Shown one piece after another: positions 24,671-35,293 of a DNA stretch of 64,000 nt. The stretch is from positions 177,142 through 241,141 of the forward strand of contig WSUB01000050.1 in the NCBI GenBank assembly GCA_019633425.1, given 5' to 3'. Position 1 is the first letter of the stretch; each line of letters starts with the position of its first letter. The stretch is from Tulasnella sp. 424. Lineage: Eukaryota > Basidiomycota > Agaricomycetes > Cantharellales > Tulasnellaceae. The notes under the pieces were generated by a model. It was not told the DNA's origin. It did not search any database and was given only the letters and a program-made list of their open reading frames with translations. The translations under genes were made by a program, and so were the position numbers.

Positions 24671-24697
24671 GGTTGCAACGTGTCTTAACACGTGCAA
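24671..24697. repeat. Tight hairpin
   Basis: GTTGCAACGTGT, four bases, then ACACGTGCAAC: arms are complementary apart from one bulged A. A compact stem of 11 bp with a CTTA loop. Confidence 0.6.
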
Positions 24698-25067
24698 CGT
24701 TGATGAATCAATCTCCTAAGACTATTCGCCAAAGTGGAAATGCTTTCTGCTTCGGCGGATAGTCAGGAATTCAAGGGAGTCAAGCCGGTTTCCCAAAAAT
24801 TGCTAAATAGGTAATTTCCTCAGTTCTTAAGCTTTTGACTTTGGAGTTTCTCGGCTATTGTTCGTAGAGTCAAAAGCAAAAGGAATACAAATTTTATTTC
24901 CAAAAAATGAAAGAGAGGGGATACTAACTACAAGTACATTTGGGAGGGGGCGATCCACGTAGGCACGGATCCCACGGTTCATAATAAAAATGGACAACAT
25001 GTTGCAAATTTAACAAGGATCTATCTACAAGACCCAAGAAAAGTAAAACCTGTTAAAATAGAAAGAA

Positions 25068-28000
25068 TTATGGAGCAAGAGGGCAGAATTGGAGGACTTC
25101 AGAAATATTGAAAAAGGAAATCAGACCACCTGCCACAAGCAAAGTCTTCCCAGAGAGAACAATGGTCATGTCGTCAGAGTCCCAATACTGCAATGGTAAC
25201 CAGAGAATCCTGGAACCAAGGTAGGTAACCCAATGACTCTGGCAAGAAAAGGGGGAAAAGGGGGGAGGAAAATTCTTATCGGAGTGATGGATAGGTCTGG
25301 ATTGGTTGTGGAGTGGTTCAAGTGTGAATGGAGAAGGGAGCTGATTATTGTGTAATCTGACTGCAGGGCTCTTGCCATCTGAAGAGAAGGCAACAGAGGT
25401 GACCCAGTTGGTGTGACCCTGCATGGGCCCAAGCTGCTCCCCCTTCTCAGCATCCCACAACCCCACTGTCTTGTCCCAAGACCCTGATGCCAGCCTCTTG
25501 CCATCTGAGGAAAAGGCAACAGAGGTGACCCAGCTGGTGTGACCCTGCATGGGCTCCCCAAACAGCTCCCCCTTCTCAGCATCCCACAAGAACACTGTCT
25601 CGTCCCTAGACCCTGATGCAAGCCTCTTGCCATCTGGAGAGAAGGCAACAGAGGTGACTGTACTGGTGTGGCCACACATTGGCTTCCCAAATGGCTCCCT
25701 CTTCTCAGTATCCCACAACCGCACTGTCTTGTCCTCAGACCCTGATGCAAGCTTCTTGCCATCTGCAGAGAAGGCAACAGAGATAACCCCACCAGTGTGG
25801 CCACGCAGGGGCTTCCCAAATGGTTCCCCCTTTTCAGCATCCCACAACTGCACTGTCTTGTCCCAAGACCCTGATGCCAGCCTCTTGCCATCTGGGGAAA
25901 ATGCAACAGAGGTGACCCAGCTGGTGTGACCCTGCATGGGCTCCCCAAACGGCTTTCCCTTCTCAGCATCCCACAAGCATACTGTCTTGTCCCTAGACCC
26001 TGATGCAAGTGTCTTGCCATCTGGAGAGAAGGCAACAGAGGTGACTTTCCTGGTGTGGCCAGGCATGGACTGCCTTAGCTGCTCCTCCTTCTCAGCATCC
26101 CATAATTGTATTGTCTTGTCATCAGACCCTGATGCAAGCCTCTTGCCATCTGGAGAGAAGGCAACAGAGGTGACCCAGTTGGTGTGACCCTGCATGGGCT
26201 CCCCAAGCTGCTCCCCCTTCTTAGCATCCCACAACCGCACTGTCTTGTCCCAAGACCCTGATGCCAGCCTCTTGCCATCTGGAGAGAAGGCAACAGAGGC
26301 GACCCAGTGGGTGTGACCCTGAATGGGCTTCCCAAGCTGCTCCCACTTCTCAGCATCCCACAACCGCACTGTCTTGTCCGCAGACCCTGATGCAAGCTTC
26401 TTGCCATCTGGAGAGAAGGCAACACAGATAACCGCACCAGTGTGGCCACACAGGGGCTTCCCAAACAGCTCCCCCTTCTCAGCATCCCACAACCGCACTG
26501 TCTTGTCCCAAGACCCTGATGCGAGCATCTTGTCATCTGGGGAAAAGGCAACAGAGGTGACCCCATTGGTGTGACCCTGCATGGGCTTCCCAAACAGCTT
26601 CCTCTTCTCAGCATCCCACAAGCGTACTGTCTTGTCCGCAGACCCTGATGCAAGCTTCTTGCCATCTGGAGAGAAGGCAACAAAGATGACTGTACTGTGG
26701 CAATGCATGGACTCCCCAAGCTGCTCCCTCTTTGTAGCATCCCACAAGCGCACTGTCTTGTCCTCAGATGCTGATACAAGCCTCTCACCACATGGAGAGA
26801 AGGCAATAGAGTTGACTGCCTTGGTGTGACACTGCATGGGCTCCCCAAGTTGTTCCCCCCCTTCAATATCCCAAAAGCAAACAGTCCCATTACCAAGTCC
26901 CAGTGCAAGTATCTTCCCATTTGGGGAGAATCTGACCTCATTTACCTGACCATTCATACGCCTGGTCCAAAGGTTTGCAGACCATTTCCTTTGTTGTTGT
27001 CCCACTAGCACCTCAGTTAATCTATGGCGATGATAATACTTCCATAGCTGAGTATCAATGGGGCAGAAGGGCAGTGCTGAGGTGTAAATGTGAAGGGCTC
27101 CAAAGGAGATTGGTTCCAAGAATTCCATTATGAAGCGGCTTGCATCATTCCACAAGCTTGGTAACCGGATGTCTGAGTCATTTGGAACCTGCCAGGGCAT
27201 GGCCCAACACATTAGCACTTTGTTTCCATCCCACTCTCATGAGCAAACTCACCACCACATGTTGTTCTGTTTGTTTTGCCATTGCAATTGCTTCTCCAAC
27301 CTTTCCAATGAGGCTCATGACTTCAAGCCAGCACAACATTTTTTCCTTGCTGAAATCCTCCAGATCTTTGGTAATGACCTCACGCTTTCCTCCATTCAGG
27401 TCCGATTCATGAAAATGTATGGCCCATGAACGACAGCAATATTGCAGACCTGAAGGTACTTCACTAGCCACCTGTGCCTGTACATAAGGATCCGAATTCG
27501 GCTTTGAGAGGTCCGAGAGGTTGCAGATGTTTTTCTCCCGATCCCACTTCATCAACCGAAAACAGTCTCTTGTCAGCTCAAAGTGAGCCCCAGGCAGATT
27601 GACTGAGTAGAGACCATTTCCACACCGCTCAACATCAATGAGGAAGTCTCGAATGGACGTGTGCATGAGCTGGATCGGCTCAGCTGTTGATGTCGGAATG
27701 AAGAGTAGGGATGCAATATTGGGGAGAACATCGTGACACATGAAAGCGCCGGCTTCCGTATGGGCCATATCGCGCAGAATTTCCTGATCACTGAATAGGT
27801 ATGCGAGGACCTCTGGTGAAACAGGAAATGGGGCCACAACAAGTGCGGCAAGTATCCGATGTAGAAGTTTGTCACGGGAGGCTTCCTTTGCCTTCTCAAA
27901 GGCATTAGAAAGGATTTGTCTGTATAGACCATCCAGGCCCTTGACTTTGAACGAGTCCCTGAGGACCTCTTTGAGCCGATGATATGGAGATCCGCCGCCA

Positions 28001-30262
28001 ACGTGCTTCACAATAGTCCGCGCCCACTGGAAGAATCCTTCAGACAAAGCGGCCAGCTTCTGGATGGAGTCTTTAGGCGGCCAATTTGCGGGGAGGTGAT
28101 TTTCTTCCTTCTTAATTTTTGACAGTTCAGATTCAATGAAGAGTCCAATGTCACAACGAATCTCTGAGTCGTCGATGTCTTCGAGGCTCTCCGTCCGCCA
28201 TTCCTTTTTGCGAAGAGTTTTGACAAGGAGATGCTCGGGGCGAGTAGTGAGGATAAATTTAACGTTTCGAGGGAGAGATGATGCACACTCGGCAATGAGG
28301 TCGATAAAAGTGGTAGCGTAGTCGCTGTCCTTGCATTCGTCAAGCGCATCGACGATGAGCAGAATTGGAGGTGATCCAAGTGGGTATCCCTTTAAGGGGT
28401 TAACAAGAAGGGCCTCAAATTGCTTTTCTAACCTCTCTTCCGCAATGTTCTTATTATCCCGTATTGCCTGAAGAATCGCGAGGGTGACTTTGGGAGTCCC
28501 GCGGCTCTCAAGTTGCTTGGCGAGGGAGCAAACTAGCCGCTTTTCTAACGCGGCCTGGCCTCGGCGGAAGTGAAAGAGCGCCCAAGCGCTTCGATTGCTC
28601 CATCGGTGGGCGACAGTTGTCGCAATGGTAGATTTGCCCCGCCCTGCCATCCCAGAGATCCACAAGACGCGATCTGAAGACGCGTCTTGAACCCAGTCAG
28701 TAATTCGCTGAAGAATTCCCTCTCTCGTTCCCTTCAAGCAGATGGCGTCCTTCATTCTATGCCCGTGTTCTCCGTAGCTGCCGCCTCCCAGACCAGCGAG
28801 GATAGTGTGTTCATCTAGCGATGGATGTGTCAGAGGAAGTTGTTGTCGATTATCAGGTAAAACATACAGAGTTTGTTTAGAAGCTCGTTTGTGTCAAAGC
28901 TGACAAGCCGCTGTCAAAGACCACATGAGTAAGACGGGAATACGCCACAAACCGACGTTTACGAACGTGTATTTCATCCTCTGTCGTCTTAATCTGCTCC
29001 TGAAACTCCTTTAGGATCCCGGCGTTATCGCGAGATAAAAATGCTTTTGTAATGGCACCCTTCGAATTCAACGCCTTGATCTCCTCTCCTACTGATTTCA
29101 ATTGTCTAAAAAGGCCACGTCAGAACGGTGTCCCCGGTCATAGAGAAAGCGGTGCACGAACAATTGCAAATTCCTGATTCGTTTCTTGGGTTGTTCCTTC
29201 GGGTTCTCCTTTGCCTGAGACTTAAAATACTCGAGATCTTCAGCGAGCCTAGTCATACGGGACTCGAGACTTTTCGCCGCTTCTTTGTTACTGTCCATAC
29301 CCTTGATGATACTCATCAGACACCGGAAGGTTAGGTATACGTGAGAGGCTTTACCTGCCACATCTCGACAATCGTTGATCCCAGTTTTGCAGCGGCGCCG
29401 ATGTACGACCCGACCAGGGGAATGGTATCCGACACCGCCCCCACCATGTCGAAGGTTGACTTTGCGATACTGAGATTGCTACTGAGGCGTGATTCGCCTT
29501 TGACTTGGTGGTCTTGACCGCTTGACGGAACGTTTTGCGTGGAAGCTGCGTGAGTTGTATTGCCAAAGTCAGAGCGATGGGTTCCCAGCGAAGCGAAACG
29601 TAGCACTCACTATCGGTAGGTAACGGCTCATGAATCTTCCATGAGCGATTTTTGTTAGCGGAAATGGCTACCCGCTTAGGGAAAATATGGGACCTTACCT
29701 GAAGACGATTCATAGCGGTCTCGATATTAGTCCGACAAGTCTCCAAGACTTGAATGCCACCATCGCCGCCCAGATTAGCCCAAAGTTTCTTAGCTTTGTC
29801 ACGCTTCCTTGAATCTTTTGCCCCGTACTTCGTGGAGGCCGCTTTCAAACTTTCGCGGACGTCCTCCAAGGTCCTGGGAGTCGGACACGTCAGAAAAGCG
29901 ATACGAACGGCAGGAGGATTCTCTTTACTTCATAAAGTCTTCCATAGCTCTCATTTCTCCTGCTTCGGCGGTATTCTCCGGTATATTCGCCAAATTACTG
30001 ACAGTCTCTAGCAAGCTTTTCTGAGCTTTTGATGACTTCGACGTCCATGCCGTGTTCTGCAAAAGAGTCAGCAGGAGAATGGCTAACAATGAAGTGATGG
30101 TGTTACCTTTATAAGACTTATGATGGCGGTCTTTGCGTCGGTGAACCGATCGTAGATTCCAAGCGGTTGAAGTACCCCAGGAGTAGATCCGGCGGTATTT
30201 CGCTGTCTCGTAATGTCGAGTGATTCTCGAGGCGTGCGACTGAGAGTCGATTGGCTATTCAT
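25068..30262 (-). CDS. STAND/NLR-like protein: helical N-domain, NACHT, 12 WD40 repeats
   Basis: About ten exons read from the ATG at 30262. N-terminal exons give a helical domain; one (about 29,350-29,560) carries VSDTIPLVGSYIGAAAKLG, the opening found in many basidiomycete NACHT proteins. The NACHT exon (27,235-28,830) has Walker A GMAGRGKSTI (about 28,625-28,655) and Walker B ILLIVDALDECKD (about 28,335-28,375). A 46-nt intron (27,189-27,234) joins it to LHIYTSALPFCP, the usual link to the propeller. Then 12 full WD40 repeats of 42-43 residues and a truncated 13th lie at 25,360-26,965, followed by a roughly 80-residue non-repeat tail. The plan matches Podospora HET-E/HET-D (HNWD) non-self recognition proteins, though the N-terminal domain is not HET. 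All frames stay open, so it is probably functional. Ligand and effector output are unknown. Confidence 0.85.
25360..26965 (-). repeat. 129-bp tandem repeat array encoding WD40 units
   Basis: Twelve-plus direct copies of a 129-bp (43-codon) unit with the consensus HTxxVTSVAFSPDGKxLASG SxDKTVxLWDAEK. For example, the segment gtgaccctgcatgggc recurs 129 bp apart near 25,410 and 25,539. Unit 12 is 3 bp short (LGPMQG instead of LGEPMQG). The first two units are more diverged than units 3-12. Confidence 0.9.
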
Positions 30263-31569
30263 GACAGAATGTATTCACTGATAGTAAAGCAGTTGTGGCG
30301 CTGGTTGTACGATGAGAGATGGTGGAGGGAGAAATCAAGTCAGAGTACCTCGTGGTGCCATGCCCGTGGCTTGGGCGCTAAGGCAGCTGCGCAGCCCGTC
30401 TTCCTTTGTCAGTGGGTGAGGACGGTTATGAAAAGGACACTCCCCAGCACTCTTCATTCTTTGACGCATCTACACGCCGCATCCCTCCTTCCCCAGCCAC
30501 ACAGCATCCATCTACCCCGTCAAGGCATTCCGTCCCCGATGCGTCCCGCCTATTCCATGGGCGCCCTCAGAAAATTACGACACGGAGGGCGCGTCCATAT
30601 GAAGATTCTCCATTCCAACTGGTGACGTATGACCATCTGTACACCCTGTGTTTGTCATGCCCAAATGGGCTTTGTCTCTCAAGGCGAGCAGTCTCCCCAC
30701 TCCAACACGGGAGACTGAATCCCTCCTGCCTGCTCTAGCGCCCACAACGAGGAATGCTTGGCCCACCCCCTCCTCCCTTTGTAGGCTCTTGTAGGCTTTT
30801 AGAATTTGGATGAGGGACAAATCCTAGGCGTCCGTGGTCCCTACCGAAACTCGATACACATGTACAAACCCCATACAATAATGCAATTGAGTTCCCTTCC
30901 TCCTTCGCCTTCCACTCCTTGCCTAAGCATCATATACCCGACGCGTCATCTCTCTCCATGACACTTTAAACCCGCCACAGTTATAATTATAATATGCTAA
31001 GGCCGGTCGATTTCAGCTCGAACCAATGACACATCCGGATGCTGGGCTCTTCTCGAGGGCGACGAACCATAAGCGAACGGAACCGAAAGCACCAGAAACC
31101 AAACGTCCACTGCGCCATCCGAGCTCAAGCGTTGCTTACTCGTCGCCTCTCTGACCGCACGGGGGAGTCGGGACCCGGATCCTGCTTCAAGCGATTCGGT
31201 ACCTCCTACCTATTCGTCGAATGCATATCTTCTCGTCAAGGTAAGCATTCTTCCTCACTCTGCAGTGCGTTGAACTTGCTTTTGTTCCTAGCCTGGGGCA
31301 CTTACGTCTTTCATTCTGATGATTATATCCCAGAAGCCTGCGCTACTGTCGGTCGGGCGCTCAAATTTTCTTTCCTACGTCGAAGTACTTTGAGGGTTCC
31401 CGCAACCCAATCCGCTCTGTCCCCGCGACCCTTGTCGGTCTTCCCAAGCATGGCCTTGCAGGTAGACCCCCTCCGCGCCAACGCACCTATCGTCAGAATG
31501 TCTTCGGCATCGTATCGTGAGTCGTTTCATTTCTATCGAACCGCTTGCTAAGATAATCGCGGCTCGGTC
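30263..31569. other. Intergenic, STAND promoter side and upstream of UNC-45 relic 1
   Basis: 1.3 kb. Open frames on both strands show no recognisable motif. The stretch 31,200-31,560 probably corresponds to the former promoter of the UNC-45 relic, by analogy with the sequence before 37,003. Nothing else is recognised. Confidence 0.35.
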
Positions 31570-32306
31570 ATGGCGGAGCTCGATACCGACAACGACCTCA
31601 AGTCCTCGCTACAGAAGAGTCACAATCGGCTCATCGGCTCTCGAAATATCCTCTTCTCCAATCAACTCGCAAATATCTCATGTCCTCGCTGCCTTCCTAC
31701 CATCTGCGAAGCCATTCCCCCGCACACCCTGCAATCTCGAGGCTCGTTTCGGATGCAAGACCGTCTCCAACCGCCGTCCCCACTTCACCCTAGTAATCAG
31801 ATGAAGAAAAGTCCACGCCATACCTTATTCGAATCTTCACCCCTATCATCGAATCTCGCCTTGCCCCGACATCGCGAGACGAAGGTACTGGCGTTAGGAC
31901 CGTTAACAGCGCTCCCCCAAACCGTCTCTGCAATGGCAAGCAGGATATTTTTAGGAGATTGAATTGTCGATGCGGTTCTAGACGTCTGGGGCTTACTTGA
32001 AGGCAAAAGGGGGACAATGCCTTCACAGGCCGCGACAACCTTGCTGTCTCAAGCCAGCGGTTCCAGGCCTTGTCTGCCGCTCGACGGCGTTTCTTGGCTC
32101 CAGGATCGGGTCTGAAGGGATGCTGTCGACCCGGTAGTTCGAGCTGTGGCTGCCAACACGCTGACGAAGCTCTCTCGGGGAACTGCACAGGACGTTAGTT
32201 CGGATTCGTTGTCGCCCCCGGCGGTCCTGCCACGAACAGAGCGGTCGAAAAGGCGAGGAGGAAGGAGGCCGAGCAGCCGCTTGCCGGACTTATGGAGAAC
32301 CTGGGC
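31570..32306 (+). pseudogene. UNC-45/She4/Cro1 myosin chaperone pseudogene 1 (N-terminal half)
   Basis: The reading starts ATGGCGGAGCTCGATACCGA, closely like the start of the second copy at 37,003 (MAELDTDNDLKSSLQKS against MAQSDTDTDLKSLLQKL). Homology to that copy then continues through frame changes to about 32,306, with shared blocks such as ctcaagccagcggttcca and gctgccaacacgctgacgaa. At least one stop (TGA at 31,960-31,962) and several indels break it, and the central and C-terminal UCS region are absent. UNC-45 family proteins fold and stabilise myosin motor heads. This copy cannot make a working chaperone. Confidence 0.65.
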
Positions 32307-33333
32307 TCGACCAAGCACCCAAGACCACAGTTGCCAAGTAACTAAATGGTTTCAAGGACGCAGGCGGATCTGTTCAAGCCTAACTACCCCTGCCCAGCTC
32401 ATCCCGGCTCCTTGGATCTGAACGTCGCCACCGATAGGAACATTGTAGAAGTAAGCGGTCTGCATTCGCAGTCGTTACAGAAGGTTGTAGTCCCTGAGAG
32501 GACTTGTCAGAGATGGGGGCCGTTCCGTCCAACCAAGAGGTCTCGTTGGCGCAGCCAATTGCTTTTCAAACCACATCTAACTTTTGGGTCGAGACAGTTA
32601 CTAATGGACGCCTACAAGATTTGGTAAGGGTTTCGGAGGTCGCCGTTGATCAGGATGAGAATGCAGGCGTTCTGGATTGCTATGGCGCAAATGTCGGGGA
32701 CTATGCAGGATACATGCGAATATGATTACGTTTCGAGTAGGACAGGATGTATGTATGAGTTACGAGCGCTAAAATCGATTCTCCTGGAGTTGCCTCATGC
32801 TTCGTTGGAACCGTTCAACTCCATTCCACCTTCTGAGGAGCTAGATAATGACAGTGGTATGGATGAGGAGGGGGACGCAGAATCAGGACGCTCGGATGAA
32901 ACCAGCGAACCTGGGTCTCAATCTGAGTCGGAGGATCCCACTGAGAGTGAGGATGACTGCAGTTCCGTCAGCGATGATGGAGATGGGAACTATGTATACG
33001 ATATCTAGCACTTTTTATGCACTAAAATATGGACGCTTAAGTATCTTCATGTGTGTGTGGTTAGTTACAACCTTGCATAGAAGCCCAAATACCGCTTATC
33101 CGTCATGTGTATTCAAGTTGAAAGTCTAGCCTATACATTTCAGTAGCGGTCTGCCTTCTGGAGAGAAAATATGCGTGTCATCAGCATGAGGTTATCCAAT
33201 ATTCGTGTCATCAGCATGGGGTTATCCAATATGCGTTACTCGTGCAGATGCGACGCATATCAGAGACATAAGGTCATTTCCGCGCGGCGCGGTTTTGCTG
33301 ATGACCGACCTACGGAACACCATCAAACATGAA
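32307..33333. other. Relic region with acidic-tail frame and 30-bp tandem repeat
   Basis: 1 kb between UNC-45 relic 1 and F-box relic A. A plus-strand frame at 32,646-33,008 ends in a Ser/Asp/Glu-rich tail (SGMDEEGDAESGRSDETSEP) that looks protein-like, but no domain or complete gene is recognised. A 30-bp repeat lies at 33,169-33,228. Confidence 0.3.
33169..33237 (+). repeat. 30-bp tandem repeat, two copies plus a partial
   Basis: The unit cgtgtcatcagcatgaggtt with flanking atatg and atcca occurs at 33,169-33,198 and 33,199-33,228, differing at two positions, and restarts (atatgcgtt) at 33,229. Confidence 0.8.
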
Positions 33334-34749
33334 TTAACGTATGCACATGTATACTCCCGCGGAACATTCCTTTCTAACTCTTAAGAGCATTCCTGAAAGC
33401 GCATCCCAAGTGGGATGCATGGTCAATCGGCCGTCCTCATGGGGCTGGAATATGCTCCGAGACCAATCGTAACCAGGGACGTCAGAGTTCACAAACTCGA
33501 TCCGTGTCGGTAAAACGTCACCGAGAAACTGGAGGACTTTCATGAGCTCTTCCGCCGAATACACACATTGTGAGGTACCAACCGAGAAGAACTCAAAGCT
33601 CGGAAAACTGACTGGTGGATCGGGAGGGGCTGGGGTATCCGAAAGGTTGAGATAGATGGCTAGCTTCTGGAGTTTAGGGGAAAGGATTGTATGAAGACCA
33701 CCAACGACGCAATGGGCGTTCCGACAGAAGAATCCATTGGGCTGTTGTGCCACCGTCGCGCGGAGATGTGTAGCGCTTCTAGGTCACGCAAAGCACTCCC
33801 CATTTCCTTGATATGCTTCTCGTCCATCTCTACCCCTCCCGGGTACTCTAAATCCAAACTCGGAAGCTTGGAATATCGAAGAAGTGGGTAGATGGACTGG
33901 ATCGTCAGTATAGAATCGCTCGGAAAAAAATCCTTTTGAGATCCTCGATGAGACAGCACCTGTCGGAAAGATGCGGAAGAAACGCGCCAGGACCCGAGTT
34001 CCAAGTGGAATTGAACTCGGCTTCCAAATGCAAAGTTGGGGAATGAACATCGTGGCGTTCATCGGGCAAGTTGGGATCCGAAGCGTCTGCAAATTCGTTC
34101 GACCAACGATGCCGTGTTCTATCCCCTCTTCCAATCCGTAGAGACCCTCCTCATTTGGGACGAATCGAAATGAAACTAGGTCATGGGGAAGCACCGCGCG
34201 GAGACTACGAAGCAATCGACGAGTTGCTGAGGAGGAAACCTCCCATTGTGCCTCAACATCGATACTTGGAGAGTTGCTGAGAGGAAGGGGAGCACCAACT
34301 GGAGGTTGTTGTCGGTACTGGCGCGCCACCGGATTTTCAAAACATGTCCATGGTTTGTTTCCACGTAGTAGAGTAACTTGGCCGGAACGTCTGGAGCGAG
34401 ATGATCACGGGCAAACTCCCCCTCGTTGTACAGTTGACCATCGTACGAAAAGGACCGAACCATTTTCGTCTACGACTCGAACCGAGCCCAATCTCCGTCC
34501 GGAAACCCACTCTCCCAATCCTAGAAAGTACAGTATAGATTAGAAAGGTTTCGATACGCAAGAAATATGTTGATTTACCCATCCATCCCCCTGAACGCTA
34601 GTAGGTCCAAGTAACGCCATGATCGGAAAGGGAAACTCGAGGTGTTCCCAAAGAACGTCCAGCGTCACATCGACCCAAGTACGACAAACGCGAGCTGCGG
34701 AAGCACGAGCAACGTTGTCAAGCTCCCTGAAGCTTAGAACCCTTGGCAC
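33334..34749 (-). pseudogene. F-box/LRR protein pseudogene A
   Basis: Minus-strand fragments in several frames line up with F-box gene B at 35,294-36,792. They include the F-box end VCRTWVDVTLDVLWEHLEFP (about 34,640-34,700), PAKLLYYVETNHG, SSATRRLLRSLRAVLPHDL, IYPLLRYSKLPSLDLEYPGG, LRDLEALHISARRW and FFSVGTSQCVYSAEELMKVL. Each block is in a different frame from its neighbour at least three times, and the F-box N-terminus is missing, so the gene is broken. Such proteins serve as substrate receptors of SCF ubiquitin ligases and are expanded in agaricomycetes. It lies in the same orientation as copy B. Confidence 0.7.
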
Positions 34750-35293
34750 AGAAGGATGTCATGTTCAACCACTTAGTCGGGGTCGTCAACCACAAGCTAT
34801 GACTTCGGAATGTTGTCTTTAACCACAACGACTCATAAGTCTGTTTGATGTTCGAGTATGTTGAAATGAGGTTGGTCTGCAAAGGTAGTAGGCGAGGATG
34901 GTGGTTTGCGGAAGTTGAGACGGACTTTCGGTGATCGAAAGCCGTTTTGCAGGGTCCTTAGTCCACCATCTCGACACAAGGGTATTTCGTTGCGGAAGCT
35001 CATCGCCCCCTCAGATGACGCGAATTACCTAGATTACCATGCAAAGCGACGAGTTTGAATATTTACGGGGTAAGCCGCAGCAGCATTATCAGAGTATACT
35101 GAGCATGATCAAATTTGTGAAATAGTGAGGAGGTATGAAGAGACACCGGTAATAAAGATCGAAAAGCCAATGGGAGAACTCCTTCAGAAGGAAAGTAAAG
35201 GTCCGACGAATGTCTAGTAGTATCTATCAGAAGCATTAGTTTTCATCCACTGCCTCGATTCGTCGTGACACGGTAAACGAAGGTCCCATTACA
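34750..35293. other. Spacer between F-box copies
   Basis: 544 bp between the upstream end of F-box relic A and the stop of F-box copy B. No reading frame, repeat or regulatory motif is recognised. Confidence 0.4.

Larger units (their letters stand above)
23190..25067. other. AT-rich repeat-laden intergenic region with hairpins
   Basis: 1.9 kb with no open frame of note. It contains two direct copies of a block starting gttaagcgc and ending gaaccgtgggaac (23,351-23,394 and 23,430-23,473). Several inverted repeats can fold: 24,049-24,117, 24,671-24,697, 24,719-24,766 and 24,829-24,875. It is probably a pile of decayed transposable elements, but no family is recognised. Confidence 0.5.

Noticed and set aside
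25549..26829. Plus-strand repeat 'genes' opposite the STAND WD40 array
   Set aside because: Shadows of the 129-bp coding repeat; the minus-strand protein is a textbook WD40 series.
32646..33008. Acidic Ser/Asp/Glu-rich plus-strand frame
   Set aside because: Looks protein-like at its end but has no identifiable start, domain or partner exons; kept only as a note in the relic region.
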